Shown here in pieces: positions 14,280-23,441 of a stretch of 37,009 nt of DNA. The notes under the pieces are model-generated. The model did not search any database. It saw only the letters and a list, made by a program, of their open reading frames with translations, and had not been told where the DNA came from. The DNA is from a virus, in the IMG/VR virus record IMGVR_UViG_3300025886_000077, positions 1 through 37,009 of that record. One strand, given 5' to 3'. The position numbers were made by a program, and so were the translations under genes. The stretch's first letter is position 1. Each line of letters starts with the position of its first letter.

Positions 14280-16171
14280 TAAACAGCTCCACTTTTATCA
14301 GCTAAGAATTTTTCTTTTTCAACTTTTGATTTTAATGAATCGTATACTAATTTATCTGTAGCACTTAAACGGTTAATTGCTTTTTGTTTTTGACTAGCAG
14401 ATTTAAAAACTTTAACAAGTTTATCAGTCCTTGCTTGCTTTCTACTATCTGAATCTAAAATACTTTGTCCACCCACAGCATTAAAGATCTGTGTTTTTTG
14501 GTCAAGGTTTCCAGCCAAAGCAGCTTTCTGTTTAGATGCGTTTGTTCTAAAGTGATACTTCAAAGCTTTATTAATTTCATCTTCAGTATATGTTTTAAGA
14601 GCAGCTACAGGTGTAGTTGATGTTGATACAACAGGTTCTGGAACTTCAGGTACTCCAAGAATATTCTCAAGCGCCAGTGCAGCTTCTGGTCTGTCGCCGA
14701 GCATTGTTCGAACTCTTGATCTCGCTTGCGTACTTAATTTAGAATCATAGAAAGCGCTATTCTGAGCGTAATCAGTTAAGAAGCCTCTTTTAACATTATC
14801 ATTAAAAGAAATAGAAGATGTACCACCGTCTTCAATATCTGTTGCAGCCATGTAAGCTACTAAAGGATGATAGCCTTTTGAGTCTGTTAAAAGATTATTT
14901 TCTTCTCTTATAGATGTACCCCAACCTGCTTCATCTAACATTCCTTCTGTGTTTATTACGTGCATTACGGCTGCTAGTTCCTGAGATTGTCTTGGACGTA
15001 AACCTATTTCAGACAAAGAATCTTGAGTAATCATTATTTTTGCATACTGATTATTGGCAACAGCTTTAACCCTGTCTTCGTCGGTAGCGTCTTGAACAAG
15101 AAGTGAATTATATTTACCTAATACATCTCTTTGACCTACAGTTAAAACTTGAGCTACCGCAACTTTATGCTGCTCTACTTGATCAGGATTATTTTTAATA
15201 AGTTTAGCGGCTGTCTCAACATAAGTTAAATCAGTAGGAGTTACTTCACTTCCAGTGTTTATAGACATAATTTTAATTGTGCCATCAGCTAATTTAATTT
15301 CTCTGAAGCTCTGATCAACTGATTTAGGCTCACCATACTTAGAACCCACTGAGGTTGTTATCTTGACAATTTCGTTGCTTACAATTCCAACACTCATTCC
15401 GCCTGCTGCTTTAGTCCATTCTTTTATTTTTTCTTCAGACTTAAATGGCGATAATCCAGCTCGACGCAACTCTCCGTAGGCTGCTACGTTTTCTGAGCTT
15501 TTGAACAGCTCATTAGCTTTGACACTGTTGTCTAAAGGATCTCCACCTTGTCTAAACAAACCTTTAAACTTACGCATAATGGCGCTGCCGACATCTGTAC
15601 CTCGGCTAGTGGTTAAAGCCTTAGTATATGCGTCAGCACCATCTGTGCCTACACGCTCTAGTAACAGTTTATCTTGATCGGCTGACGAGTTGTATAGTTT
15701 TTTAAGTTCCTTGCCAGCTTTCATAGTTTCATTATAAAGCAACTGCTCACGTTGAGTAGCATTATATGATGTTGGAACCGCTTTATTAAAAGAAGTTGTT
15801 AACTCAGCAGCGGCTTTCTGTCTCCAGAACTCTTCTTCGCCACCTTCGAAAACAAGCGCCTGCTGCCTGTCGTTCATTCGTCCAGTAGCTCCTTGCACAG
15901 CCGACTTGAACTTAATGTTCTTTTGAAGCACTGGCTCTTGATTCAAGAAGTTTTCTGTGGCTGATCTAACCATAGAGTTACCAATAGACAGTAAAGCCTT
16001 TGCGCCATATCCGTACAAAAGTTGTTTTCTTTCTCGCTTACGTGCTTCCGAGGCTTGACGATCTCTATCGTCTACAGATCTTTGATACATATCGTCACGG
16101 CGTTTGCGGCTATCGGCAAGCATTGATGTAGCAAATTGTGTAATATCTTTTCGTTTACTCAAGTCAGTCAT
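14279..16171 (-). CDS. Internal virion core protein (T7 gp15 position)
   Basis: The 630-residue product is mostly helical. The N-terminal 50 residues are very basic and charged (many Arg/Lys/Asp/Glu), followed by an Ala-rich segment near 55-75 and a long body with coiled-coil-like stretches; there are no cysteines of note and no signal peptide. By size, helical nature and its place directly before the giant ejection protein it corresponds to T7 gp15, which forms the periplasmic tube with gp16. This is an assignment by position, not by motif. The stop and the next start share one base, and the ribosome site for the partner lies in its last codons. Confidence 0.68.
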   Translation of the reverse strand: MTDLSKRKDITQFATSMLADSRKRRDDMYQRSVDDRDRQASEARKRERKQLLYGYGAKALLSIGNSMVRSATENFLNQEPVLQKNIKFKSAVQGATGRMNDRQQALVFEGGEEEFWRQKAAAELTTSFNKAVPTSYNATQREQLLYNETMKAGKELKKLYNSSADQDKLLLERVGTDGADAYTKALTTSRGTDVGSAIMRKFKGLFRQGGDPLDNSVKANELFKSSENVAAYGELRRAGLSPFKSEEKIKEWTKAAGGMSVGIVSNEIVKITTSVGSKYGEPKSVDQSFREIKLADGTIKIMSINTGSEVTPTDLTYVETAAKLIKNNPDQVEQHKVAVAQVLTVGQRDVLGKYNSLLVQDATDEDRVKAVANNQYAKIMITQDSLSEIGLRPRQSQELAAVMHVINTEGMLDEAGWGTSIREENNLLTDSKGYHPLVAYMAATDIEDGGTSSISFNDNVKRGFLTDYAQNSAFYDSKLSTQARSRVRTMLGDRPEAALALENILGVPEVPEPVVSTSTTPVAALKTYTEDEINKALKYHFRTNASKQKAALAGNLDQKTQIFNAVGGQSILDSDSRKQARTDKLVKVFKSASQKQKAINRLSATDKLVYDSLKSKVEKEKFLADKSGAV

Positions 16172-16183
16172 TATTTTATACCT

Positions 16184-16822
16184 TTAAACTTGTGGGGGGG
16201 CCATTAAACTTTCTTGTTCAGGAGCTGGTGCAGCTTCAGGAGCTGGTTCAGCTTCAGGAGCTGGTGCAGCTTCAGTAACTGGTGCAGCTAAAATACTTTC
16301 TGTGTCTGGTAAGCCTTCTAGTTCTTCTAACATTGTAGGTGTAACAATATTTGTAGGGACACTACCAGACTTTGAAGACTGCATCATGTTTCTAATTTTT
16401 TCTTCTTCAAAACTTACACCAAGGATTTCTTCAGTTTCATCTACGTCATCTAACTGTCCTTGATATACAACCATTTCAATATCTGCTCTTTCTGCTAAAG
16501 CAATCAGCATGTAAGCAGTAGGTTCAATAAGCATTAACATTAGATCTGGGTTCCACATCCCTTTCTGAAAGCCATCAGTAAGCAATGCTTGGGTAATGCT
16601 CATGATAGGGACACCTTTGTCTATAGTTTGCATCATCGAAACATAAGCTTTTGGTTGGATTAGTTTTACCCACACAAACTCAGACGCTTCGTGTACATCT
16701 ACAAACTTTGGAGGTAGGCTGGAAGGCATAGGGTTTTTTGGATCACTGGTTAATGACGATCCGGGAATTGCTCTTTTCCTAGAGCCAGCTTGTTTTTCTA
16801 TTTGTTTTTGAAGATCAGACAT
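16184..16822 (-). CDS. Virion-module protein with Pro/Glu/Ala-repeat tail, 212 residues
   Basis: Residues 1-170 form a mixed helical domain, including a hydrophobic helix at about 88-108 (M-L-M-L-I-E-P-T-A-Y-M-L-I-A-L). Residues 180-212 are a low-complexity Pro-Ala-Pro-Glu tail encoded by 18-bp tandem repeats. The order of small core genes suggests a counterpart of T7 gp14, which forms the outer-membrane channel during ejection, but no sequence motif shows it. A run of seven C (minus strand) lies five codons before the stop. The gene sits 12 bp downstream of the 370-residue gene. Confidence 0.62.
   Translation of the reverse strand: MSDLQKQIEKQAGSRKRAIPGSSLTSDPKNPMPSSLPPKFVDVHEASEFVWVKLIQPKAYVSMMQTIDKGVPIMSITQALLTDGFQKGMWNPDLMLMLIEPTAYMLIALAERADIEMVVYQGQLDDVDETEEILGVSFEEEKIRNMMQSSKSGSVPTNIVTPTMLEELEGLPDTESILAAPVTEAAPAPEAEPAPEAAPAPEQESLMAPPQV
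16221..16292. repeat. 18-bp tandem repeat, three copies plus one degenerate
   Basis: GGAGCTGGTGCAGCTTCA (plus strand) occurs at 16221-16238, with one change at 16239-16256, exactly again at 16257-16274, and degenerately at 16275-16292. On the minus strand each unit encodes a Glu-Ala-Ala/Glu-Pro-Ala-Pro type hexapeptide. Such units expand and contract by slippage, so tail length may vary between related phages. Confidence 0.9.
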
Positions 16823-16834
16823 TTCAATACCTAC

Positions 16835-17947
16835 CTATACTTTTTGAGGGTTATATAATTGTGACATTCGCTGACCGTACATGTTTGACTGAGTTGCACT
16901 ATATCCCCAGTTGCCTCGGTTGGGCTGCCATGATGAAGTAAAACGGGATGGATCTATAGGTTGAGAATACGATTGAATAGTCCCTGTTCGTGCTATGTTA
17001 CTGCCGTCAAACCCTACGTATTGATTTCCTTGAGCAGCGTCGTAGTTAACAGGCTCAAACTCTTCTTCACCAAAGATTGCTTTATTTAACTCAGCTTTTA
17101 CATACTCTGTCGCTATGGTTGTAGGGGCCTCAGTAACTATTTTTACAGCTTCATCTTTACCCGCTTTTGCGCCTTTAACAAGAGCGTTTTTAGTACCCTC
17201 GTAGCCTCTTTGAAGTAAGCTAGGATTAACTGCGTCCTCTAACCCTACAGCCTGACCTAATGTTTCTTCACCTAAACCTAACGTGCGATCTAAATTCGCA
17301 GGCTCAGCAATTGCTCGATCAACGTTAGCTGAAAGACTTGCAGATTTAGAGTAATCGTCAAACTTAAAAGGCTCAAAGTTCACAACTGAATCAGAGTCGG
17401 CTGCGGAATTAAATGCAGAAGTTAACGCATCAATATCTGCTTGACTTTTAGTTAAGTTAGAAAATCTTGATTTGTCTCCAAAGCTTTCACTGAAAGCAGA
17501 GTTGTCACCGAAGAAATTAGCCGATGCACCCTTAACGTCAAAGCCCATTTTCTTAGCGGCTGTTTTAGAAAAAGCAGAAACAGTTTCAACAACACCTTTA
17601 GTTATGTTTGAAAAAGTGTTAGCGCCTGTTGTGACTACCTTTGCTGTGAAATCCATTAAAGCTTGAACGCCTGTAGTTATAGCACTGTCCTGCCCAAATA
17701 TAGCTCCTGTCGTGGCTACAAGCCCATCAGCAAATGCAGCTCCGACTCCCGGCAGCGCAGTCATCAATCCCATAGCTCCTGTTGTGGCTACCTCACCCAT
17801 AAATTTCCCTGCATTTACACTTTGAGTAACTATTTTTTTACCTATGTCAACACCGACTTTAGCCACCGCAGTAGCGCCTGCGTAAACAGCTTTACCGCCT
17901 GACTTTACTACTCCCCAAACATCTCCTAAAAAATCTAAATCTATCAT
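16835..17947 (-). CDS. Ala/Gly-rich core protein with membrane-active segments, 370 residues
   Basis: The first 140 residues are rich in Gly, Ala, Val and Thr with several weakly hydrophobic stretches (for example 55-85, T-T-G-A-M-G-L-M-T-A-L-P-G-V-G-A-A-F), like pore-forming or membrane-inserting virion proteins. Residues 140-240 are polar and Ser/Asp/Phe-rich; the C-terminal 80 residues are Gly/Ser/Tyr/Asn-rich and probably disordered. Placement between the giant repeat protein and the other ejection proteins suggests a core/ejection role, possibly the T7 gp14 equivalent. No family motif is recognised. The ribosome site GGGGAA lies just before ATG 17947. Confidence 0.62.
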   Translation of the reverse strand: MIDLDFLGDVWGVVKSGGKAVYAGATAVAKVGVDIGKKIVTQSVNAGKFMGEVATTGAMGLMTALPGVGAAFADGLVATTGAIFGQDSAITTGVQALMDFTAKVVTTGANTFSNITKGVVETVSAFSKTAAKKMGFDVKGASANFFGDNSAFSESFGDKSRFSNLTKSQADIDALTSAFNSAADSDSVVNFEPFKFDDYSKSASLSANVDRAIAEPANLDRTLGLGEETLGQAVGLEDAVNPSLLQRGYEGTKNALVKGAKAGKDEAVKIVTEAPTTIATEYVKAELNKAIFGEEEFEPVNYDAAQGNQYVGFDGSNIARTGTIQSYSQPIDPSRFTSSWQPNRGNWGYSATQSNMYGQRMSQLYNPQKV

Positions 17948-17961
17948 ATCATTCCCCGTTA

Positions 17962-20900
17962 TTAATTATTGTTTGACTCTTCGTCATCACCTAAACCAAC
18001 AGCATCTAACGTTTGTACAAGGCTCATTGCTGGTGTCACACCGATAGCCGCATAAGATGTATCAGCTGCCATGGTTGCAGTAGCAATTTGAATTATTCTA
18101 TTTTGATTATTTTCATAGTTATTGTTTGCAAACATAATTTCATCTTGAAGTTCCCGCCACACCTGAGCTTGTTTTTGTTGAGACATTGCAAAGGCATTTG
18201 CTACGTTCTGACGATTAGCATCATTGATAGCTGCTGTATCCGCAGTGTTTGCATTTCTACGCCAAGTTAAATCTCCTTGCTGTATAGTTTGTGCATTAGA
18301 AGCGTTCCACTGCTCACGTTGGTTAGCCATGTTTAAATTAAATTGCTCTGTGTCAGACGCTAGTGTAGCATTAGCAATAGAAGCTTGTAATTGATTGCCT
18401 GCATTCTCAGCGTTGATTTTGTTTTCTTGTTCTACATTAAACTTAGCCATTGATGAAATAGCAGTAGCGTTATATTGATCTATCTGAGCACCTAACGTAG
18501 CCATAAACTGATCTGTTTGCGCTACGCTCTCAGCATTAAACTGATTTGTAGCATTTGCTGCTGCCGTATCAGCTAATAGAATTTGTTGCTCCTGCTGAGA
18601 ACCTAGAATTTCTACTTGCTGTTCATTAGACATATTAGATAAGTCCATCTGTAGAAAGTTTGAAGCGTTCTGCACAGAGACCTTAGTGCGGTTATCTGCG
18701 TTTGATAAATCCATAGAGGCTTGGTTAGTCGCATTCTGTAAGATAGCTGTGTTCTTAGCATCAAACTCATTCATAGTCATTGTTTGTGCAAACTTACTAT
18801 TAACCAATTCAACCTGAGATGCTGCATCAAACTTAGCTAAATCAATGTTTGCATTAGTTTGGGCGTTAACAACAGCTCGTTGTTGATCTGCGTTTAACTG
18901 GGCAACACCCATATTGCTTGCAATGTCGGCTTGAGTTAAGTTGGTTTTTAACGTAGCTTCTAAGTTTGCTAATTCAGTTTGTTGTGTAGCTGTTAAGTTG
19001 TCTGAGCTTGCTTGGTTCTGAGCTTTTAAGTTTGCAAGCTTCATCTGAGACTCAGTGCTCATGTTAGCAATGTCCATAGAGTTTTTCAACTCAGCGTTCT
19101 TAGACAAGAATTCTGCCGCAACGTTCATTTCTGCAAGCTTTCTTTGGTTGTCTGCTGTCATGTTATCTCGATCAGACGCAGCTTCAAACTCTAAATTAGC
19201 AAGAGTCATTTGCTGTTCGTTACCCAGATTTAATGCCATTGTTTCTTGACGGTTTCTGTTGTTCTGTTCAGCAGTACGTTGACGATTCTCTAAGTTTTGT
19301 ACTCGTACTTGTTGCTCTTGTGCCGCAGTAGAGATCACAGCTTCTTGGGTGAAAGAGCTTTGAAGCTTCTTCATCTCATTAGCCATTTGAGCTGTCTGAC
19401 TTACAGCAGTTTGTTGGTTAGCTAAGTTAGCTAAACGTCGATTCATATCTAACGTAGCTGTTGTGATATTAGCTTGCTGCTCGTTATCTAAATTCTGAGC
19501 TGCTCGTTTCTGTAAAGCGTTAGCATTGTTTTCAGCAATAGGTAAAGCACTTTGAATAATTGCATTGAATAAAGAATCACGACCGATGGTAGAAGATGAT
19601 AAACCTCTTTTAGCTAACATTGCATTGGTTGCATCTACGGCAGGTCTTGCCCACGCTGGAACTTTATTTTCTTCTAACGAACCTAACAAGTTCTCCATCT
19701 GCGAAGACATTAAAGCTTCTTTAGGTAACGCTGCAATAGCTGCTCTTACTTCAACAGGTTGGTTATCTAACTGGGCTTCTACTTTTTCAGGGTCTTCTAC
19801 AATAGCTGCTGTGATTGCTGGTGGTAGATCACCTACTTCTGCAAGCATCTCAGAGGCTGCACCTACAGCGGCTTCGCCTTTAACTGGACGAGTTTTAGTA
19901 ATGTCGTAACCTAGTACTGCTGTAATCTGTGCGGCTTCCATAGGTGTAAAAGTATCGTCAGTAATTGCATCACGTTGGGCCGCTTCTGCCGCAGGTGTTG
20001 CCGCTACTATGATCTTCTCACCCGTCACAGGGTCTACTGTGGACTTCGTAGAGACATCAAAGCCTACGTTCTGTGCTAATGCTGCCTGCTCTGCTGCTGT
20101 GTTACGGTCAGCTACTGTAGCCTCTGTAGACATCGTTGCGTCAGTTGAAACGGCAGTAGAGCCTTCGGAGATTTCGCCTGTAACAGCTTTAGCATCTCCG
20201 TAGGTAGACATAAACTCTCGTTGTTTGCCCTGAAAGGTTTGAGCCTGTGCGATAAAGTCTGAATCAAAAGCTTTTAAATCTGCTTGAGCTTTAGCCAGCG
20301 CACCTTCATCACCTGATGCGCCTGCTGTTTGATAAGCTTGTGCTAACGCAGCTCGCTCAGGGTTAGCCATATGTGCATCACTTGCTTCTTTGAACGCAAC
20401 AGCTTCAGGTGTTAGGTTAAAAGCCTCGGAAGCTTTTTGCTGCTTTACTTGATCCGCTGAAACTGTGTTTACTGTCTGAGCTACTACAGGTGCGGCTTGA
20501 GTAGTTGTAGCGGCTTGAGCAGCGTCAACAGCTTCTAAATTAGTTGCTCCGACCGTAGGCGCTGTAGCTTGAGTCATAGTACCTAACTCTTTAATATCGT
20601 CTTCAGCGGTAACTAAAGTCTTATCTGTTTTAGCAACAGTATCTAAAGCGTCTATAGGGGCTGCTGTATCTGCTAAATCAGTTACATCGTCAGTTATTTC
20701 ATTAAGTGCCATGCCGTCATCTCCGTTTGTCCCGCCAAGATTTAAACCTTCTAAAACTTGTCCGAGATCAGAATTATCATATGTTGTTGAATCTGTGTTT
20801 GAATCTTCTTCTTCATCTTCTGTTACTTCAAGGTCTTCAGGCTCTGGGTCTGGAACCGTGATCGGGTTTGTATCTGCGGTAACTGTACCCCCAGTAACAA

Positions 20901-22389
20901 TTGGATTATCTGATGAAGCTGTACCTGCTCCGTTGCTTACAGTCCCTGCCCAAGCAGTGCCACCACCAAGTTGAATGTTGCCCGCAGAGTCGTAGCCTAT
21001 GTTTGTATTAGTTGTCCAGCCTGACGTGTCTAACATTGTGGTACTTGGTGCGCTTATTGAGTTCCATATATCTGCCGGAATGTCTTTTACACCGTCTCTA
21101 AAATCTAGTATTGCTTGAAGTGGAGCACCTACAATTGGAAGTCCTGTAGCAATATCAAGTATAGCGCCTGTTGCTTCATCTATTACAGCGCCTTTAAAAG
21201 CTTCTTTGCCCATGAGTTTTGCCAGCATGGTTTTTGAAAAGCCGTAATAATCACCAATAGCTGCACCTACTGCTGCACCTACTACAGTTTTAACAAATAC
21301 TCCTTTAGCTGCATCCCACACCTTGCCCTGCCAAGATAAGCCCTCGTCACCAGCATTAACAATCTCATCTCCTGCTGATAGGTCTCCTCCTAAATCTGGC
21401 CCGTCCTGACCGTCTAAACCTAAATCTGCATCCATGTTAGAAAGATTAAGAGTTCCGTCATCGTTATACACGTCTGTTGAATCTACAGGAGCCTTCCATG
21501 ATTCGCCGTCTATAGTATTAAAATACCCGCTTTCTTCCAACTCTTGTAACTTATCTTTATCGCCCCCAGTAAGACGCATTAAATCATCTTTACTATACGT
21601 AGCGCCGCCACGAGAAGTATATACCTTATCAAAAGGGTTCGTATCCACCGGAGCAGCTTCAGGATTAAATGTACTGCCATCCTCATTAACAAACTTAGTT
21701 TTGGGTTCAGCTATATCTACATCTAAATCTGTGCCGGTAAGATCTGTACCGCCTGTAGTTGTTTCTTTTTCTTCTTCGACAATTGGCTTTATAGGAGGGG
21801 CAGCTTGTTCATCACCGCCATCACCACCGCCACCGCCTCCCTCTCCATCGTTTTCAAGGGTTCCGTCATTTGTAGCGTCAGCTTCACCACCTTCATACTC
21901 ACCTTCAGCAAAGCCCATTTCAACCAGTTCGTCATGTAGCTCTTTAGGTGTTTTTTCTGGCTTCGGTTCTGGAGCTGGCGCTCTATTTCTAGCGCCCATA
22001 CCACTGCCGTCACCAGCACTGCCTGAGCCTGAGCTAGATGAAGTACCGCCGCCCGGAGTTCCATAAGTAGTCCCTAACGGATTGTACCCACCAGTGCCTG
22101 TACCCATACCAGTATAGTATCCACCATCTCCATAATCAACATTATTGTTGTCCGCAGGTCTGTTAATAGTTGTCACGCTTTCAGCGCCTATACCAATTGT
22201 AGTAGTAGGGAGGCTAGAATACTCACCCTCACCAACTCCTCCAAATTGTCCACCCCTATTTTCACCATAGTTTATAGGTGCAGAACTAGCTGGAGCGCCG
22301 CCATAACCACCATAATAAAATTTCTGGCGTTTAGCTTTAAGGCTTTTTAAATACTTTTTAGTATTCCGTTGACTTCTTTTCTTACTCAT
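17962..22389 (-). CDS. Giant low-complexity/hendecad-repeat virion protein, 1475 residues
   Basis: Residues 1-35 are very basic; 35-340 are Gly/Ser/Thr/Glu/Asp-rich and probably disordered; 350-440 contain Ala/Gly hydrophobic stretches (T-V-V-G-A-A-V-G-A-A-I-G and T-G-L-P-I-V-G-A-P-L); 520-900 are acidic or Ala-rich and helical; 900-960 hold a compact helical segment (V-P-A-W-A-R-P-A-V-D and S-T-I-G-R-D-S-L-F-N-A-I-I-Q); 964-1403 are an unbroken 11/22-residue repeat rich in Asn, Gln and Ala; the last 72 residues leave the repeat and end in an acidic Asp/Glu/Asn tail. Marine podoviruses carry long Ala/Gln-rich proteins at this place, presumed internal core proteins. T7 has no equivalent of this size. 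Start ATG 22389 overlaps the glycosyltransferase stop by 4 nt. Confidence 0.72.
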   Translation of the reverse strand: MSKKRSQRNTKKYLKSLKAKRQKFYYGGYGGAPASSAPINYGENRGGQFGGVGEGEYSSLPTTTIGIGAESVTTINRPADNNNVDYGDGGYYTGMGTGTGGYNPLGTTYGTPGGGTSSSSGSGSAGDGSGMGARNRAPAPEPKPEKTPKELHDELVEMGFAEGEYEGGEADATNDGTLENDGEGGGGGGDGGDEQAAPPIKPIVEEEKETTTGGTDLTGTDLDVDIAEPKTKFVNEDGSTFNPEAAPVDTNPFDKVYTSRGGATYSKDDLMRLTGGDKDKLQELEESGYFNTIDGESWKAPVDSTDVYNDDGTLNLSNMDADLGLDGQDGPDLGGDLSAGDEIVNAGDEGLSWQGKVWDAAKGVFVKTVVGAAVGAAIGDYYGFSKTMLAKLMGKEAFKGAVIDEATGAILDIATGLPIVGAPLQAILDFRDGVKDIPADIWNSISAPSTTMLDTSGWTTNTNIGYDSAGNIQLGGGTAWAGTVSNGAGTASSDNPIVTGGTVTADTNPITVPDPEPEDLEVTEDEEEDSNTDSTTYDNSDLGQVLEGLNLGGTNGDDGMALNEITDDVTDLADTAAPIDALDTVAKTDKTLVTAEDDIKELGTMTQATAPTVGATNLEAVDAAQAATTTQAAPVVAQTVNTVSADQVKQQKASEAFNLTPEAVAFKEASDAHMANPERAALAQAYQTAGASGDEGALAKAQADLKAFDSDFIAQAQTFQGKQREFMSTYGDAKAVTGEISEGSTAVSTDATMSTEATVADRNTAAEQAALAQNVGFDVSTKSTVDPVTGEKIIVAATPAAEAAQRDAITDDTFTPMEAAQITAVLGYDITKTRPVKGEAAVGAASEMLAEVGDLPPAITAAIVEDPEKVEAQLDNQPVEVRAAIAALPKEALMSSQMENLLGSLEENKVPAWARPAVDATNAMLAKRGLSSSTIGRDSLFNAIIQSALPIAENNANALQKRAAQNLDNEQQANITTATLDMNRRLANLANQQTAVSQTAQMANEMKKLQSSFTQEAVISTAAQEQQVRVQNLENRQRTAEQNNRNRQETMALNLGNEQQMTLANLEFEAASDRDNMTADNQRKLAEMNVAAEFLSKNAELKNSMDIANMSTESQMKLANLKAQNQASSDNLTATQQTELANLEATLKTNLTQADIASNMGVAQLNADQQRAVVNAQTNANIDLAKFDAASQVELVNSKFAQTMTMNEFDAKNTAILQNATNQASMDLSNADNRTKVSVQNASNFLQMDLSNMSNEQQVEILGSQQEQQILLADTAAANATNQFNAESVAQTDQFMATLGAQIDQYNATAISSMAKFNVEQENKINAENAGNQLQASIANATLASDTEQFNLNMANQREQWNASNAQTIQQGDLTWRRNANTADTAAINDANRQNVANAFAMSQQKQAQVWRELQDEIMFANNNYENNQNRIIQIATATMAADTSYAAIGVTPAMSLVQTLDAVGLGDDEESNNN
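18181..19500 (-). repeat. Protein-level hendecad (11/22-residue) repeat, about 40 units
   Basis: Residues 964-1403 of the 1475-residue protein can be cut into 19 blocks of 22 residues and two of 11 without any gap. Many blocks begin L-A-N-L, L-A-E-M, L-S-N-M, V-A-Q-L, I-A-N-M or I-A-N-A, with hydrophobics at positions 1 and 4 and small residues near 8. DNA copies have diverged, so this is a protein repeat rather than a recent DNA tandem. Confidence 0.85.
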
Positions 22390-23252
22390 TTATATACCTG
22401 TAATGTAGGAAGTGTCGTATTTTTGTGTAACTGTCCAGCTACTTTCATTTCTTTCATCTTAGTAAGATATGGTTTAAGCCATTCAAAGTTAGTCATATTA
22501 TTTGTTACTTGACAAAGCGTCCCATTTTGTGTATAATCATATATATAGCTTATGGGGTTTTCATTATAAGTATACATGTTTAAATTATTTATAAGGGCTT
22601 CGTGTTTTAACCTTAACATTTGTAAGGTATCTTCACCTATTACAAGTTCTTCATCAAATCTAAACTCAGCTGCCTTTTTACTATACCATGTTACTCTACA
22701 ATGTATTTCATTCCCTTCACTATAATCCCTTTGCACCATGAAATACTTCTGTCTCCAAAGCGCAAAACGTAAAGCGGTCTGGTGGTCATGTCCAGCATAC
22801 TTCTTTAGACTTTCATAGTTAAAATCTTTTATAAGATTTTTGTAGTTCACAGTGAAAGGTTTAGTTCTCTTACCTTTACTCATACCTACTTGATTCTTTA
22901 AACATACTGCATCTGGTGGCGCAGGTAAGTTTGCAATGTCTTTATAAACTTTAACGCCTTGAGCAGTTAAGTAATCATCCCCATCTACTAACACACAATA
23001 ATCATTATCAGAGGCTAGGAAAAGATCAAGGACTGAGTTCTTACCTTTAGCCGGTGTGCCGTTGCTTTCAGTGATGTAGTATTCAATCTCTTCTTTCTCG
23101 CAGTGAGCTTTAACTTTTTCTTCGTATGCTTTAGATAAAGAATTAATTACTATTACTGTATTTTCTTTCGGTATGTTGCTATACTCAGGGCTATTATGTC
23201 TTAGTAGAGCTTTGAAGTCCCTTGATGTTAATACATAAAATTTTAACTTCAT
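22386..23252 (-). CDS. Glycosyltransferase, GT-A fold (family 2-like)
   Basis: The 288-residue product starts with beta strands M-K-L-K-F-Y-V-L-T-S and T-V-I-V-I-N-S-L-S, then has C-V-L-V-D-G-D-D-Y-L at about 86-95, the DxD metal/nucleotide-sugar motif (D90, D92, D93) in its usual setting after an A-S-D-N-D segment. A C-terminal W-Y-S-K-K and G-E-D-T-L block (about 187-210) fits the acceptor side, with E-D as possible catalytic region. It would move a sugar from a nucleotide sugar to an acceptor that cannot be read from sequence: a virion protein, or a host surface glycan. It sits inside the virion operon, 4-nt overlapped on both sides by the holin-like gene and the giant repeat protein gene, so it is made late with them. 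No signal peptide or membrane anchor. Confidence 0.82.
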   Translation of the reverse strand: MKLKFYVLTSRDFKALLRHNSPEYSNIPKENTVIVINSLSKAYEEKVKAHCEKEEIEYYITESNGTPAKGKNSVLDLFLASDNDYCVLVDGDDYLTAQGVKVYKDIANLPAPPDAVCLKNQVGMSKGKRTKPFTVNYKNLIKDFNYESLKKYAGHDHQTALRFALWRQKYFMVQRDYSEGNEIHCRVTWYSKKAAEFRFDEELVIGEDTLQMLRLKHEALINNLNMYTYNENPISYIYDYTQNGTLCQVTNNMTNFEWLKPYLTKMKEMKVAGQLHKNTTLPTLQVYK

Positions 23253-23428
23253 TCTTTGTTTAACAACTTTTGAATAGTTTCAGATTCATAGATCCGAATC
23301 CCTAACCACACTATTGTAAACAACGATGCTGTAGGCGGCAACCAAGCCGCTAAAGCCATGATGCCTGTAGAAGCTGCTGCTACGTCTACAACTTCTTTTA
23401 CTGTTTCTGGACTAGGGACTCCTGACAT
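23249..23428 (-). CDS. Small holin-like membrane protein, 59 residues
   Basis: A frame from ATG 23428 to TGA 23249 has a strong AGGAGG ribosome site 5-6 nt upstream. The product has a helical N-terminus (S-P-E-T-V-K-E-V-V-D), hydrophobic segments at about 20-31 and 33-46 broken by a P-P pair, and a charged C-terminus (I-Y-E-S-E-T-I-Q-K-L-L-N-K-E). This matches the short holins of marine podoviruses in size and topology and has the late-operon place after the fibre gene that gp17.5 has in T7. The W-L-P-P and G-I-R-I-Y-E blocks recur in that group to my knowledge. The stop overlaps the glycosyltransferase ATG by 4 nt. A second holin-like gene lies at 5929-6417. Confidence 0.68.
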   Translation of the reverse strand: MSGVPSPETVKEVVDVAAASTGIMALAAWLPPTASLFTIVWLGIRIYESETIQKLLNKE

Positions 23429-23441
23429 AACTACCTCCTAC

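Noticed and set aside
16194-16200. G7 run as a phase-variable frameshift site
   Set aside because: It lies five codons from the stop; a slip would change only a few terminal residues.
21434-22066. Plus-strand frame of 210 residues opposite the giant repeat protein
   Set aside because: Ser/Pro-rich antisense of a Gly/Ser/Glu low-complexity region; no ribosome site, opposite strand to the whole operon.
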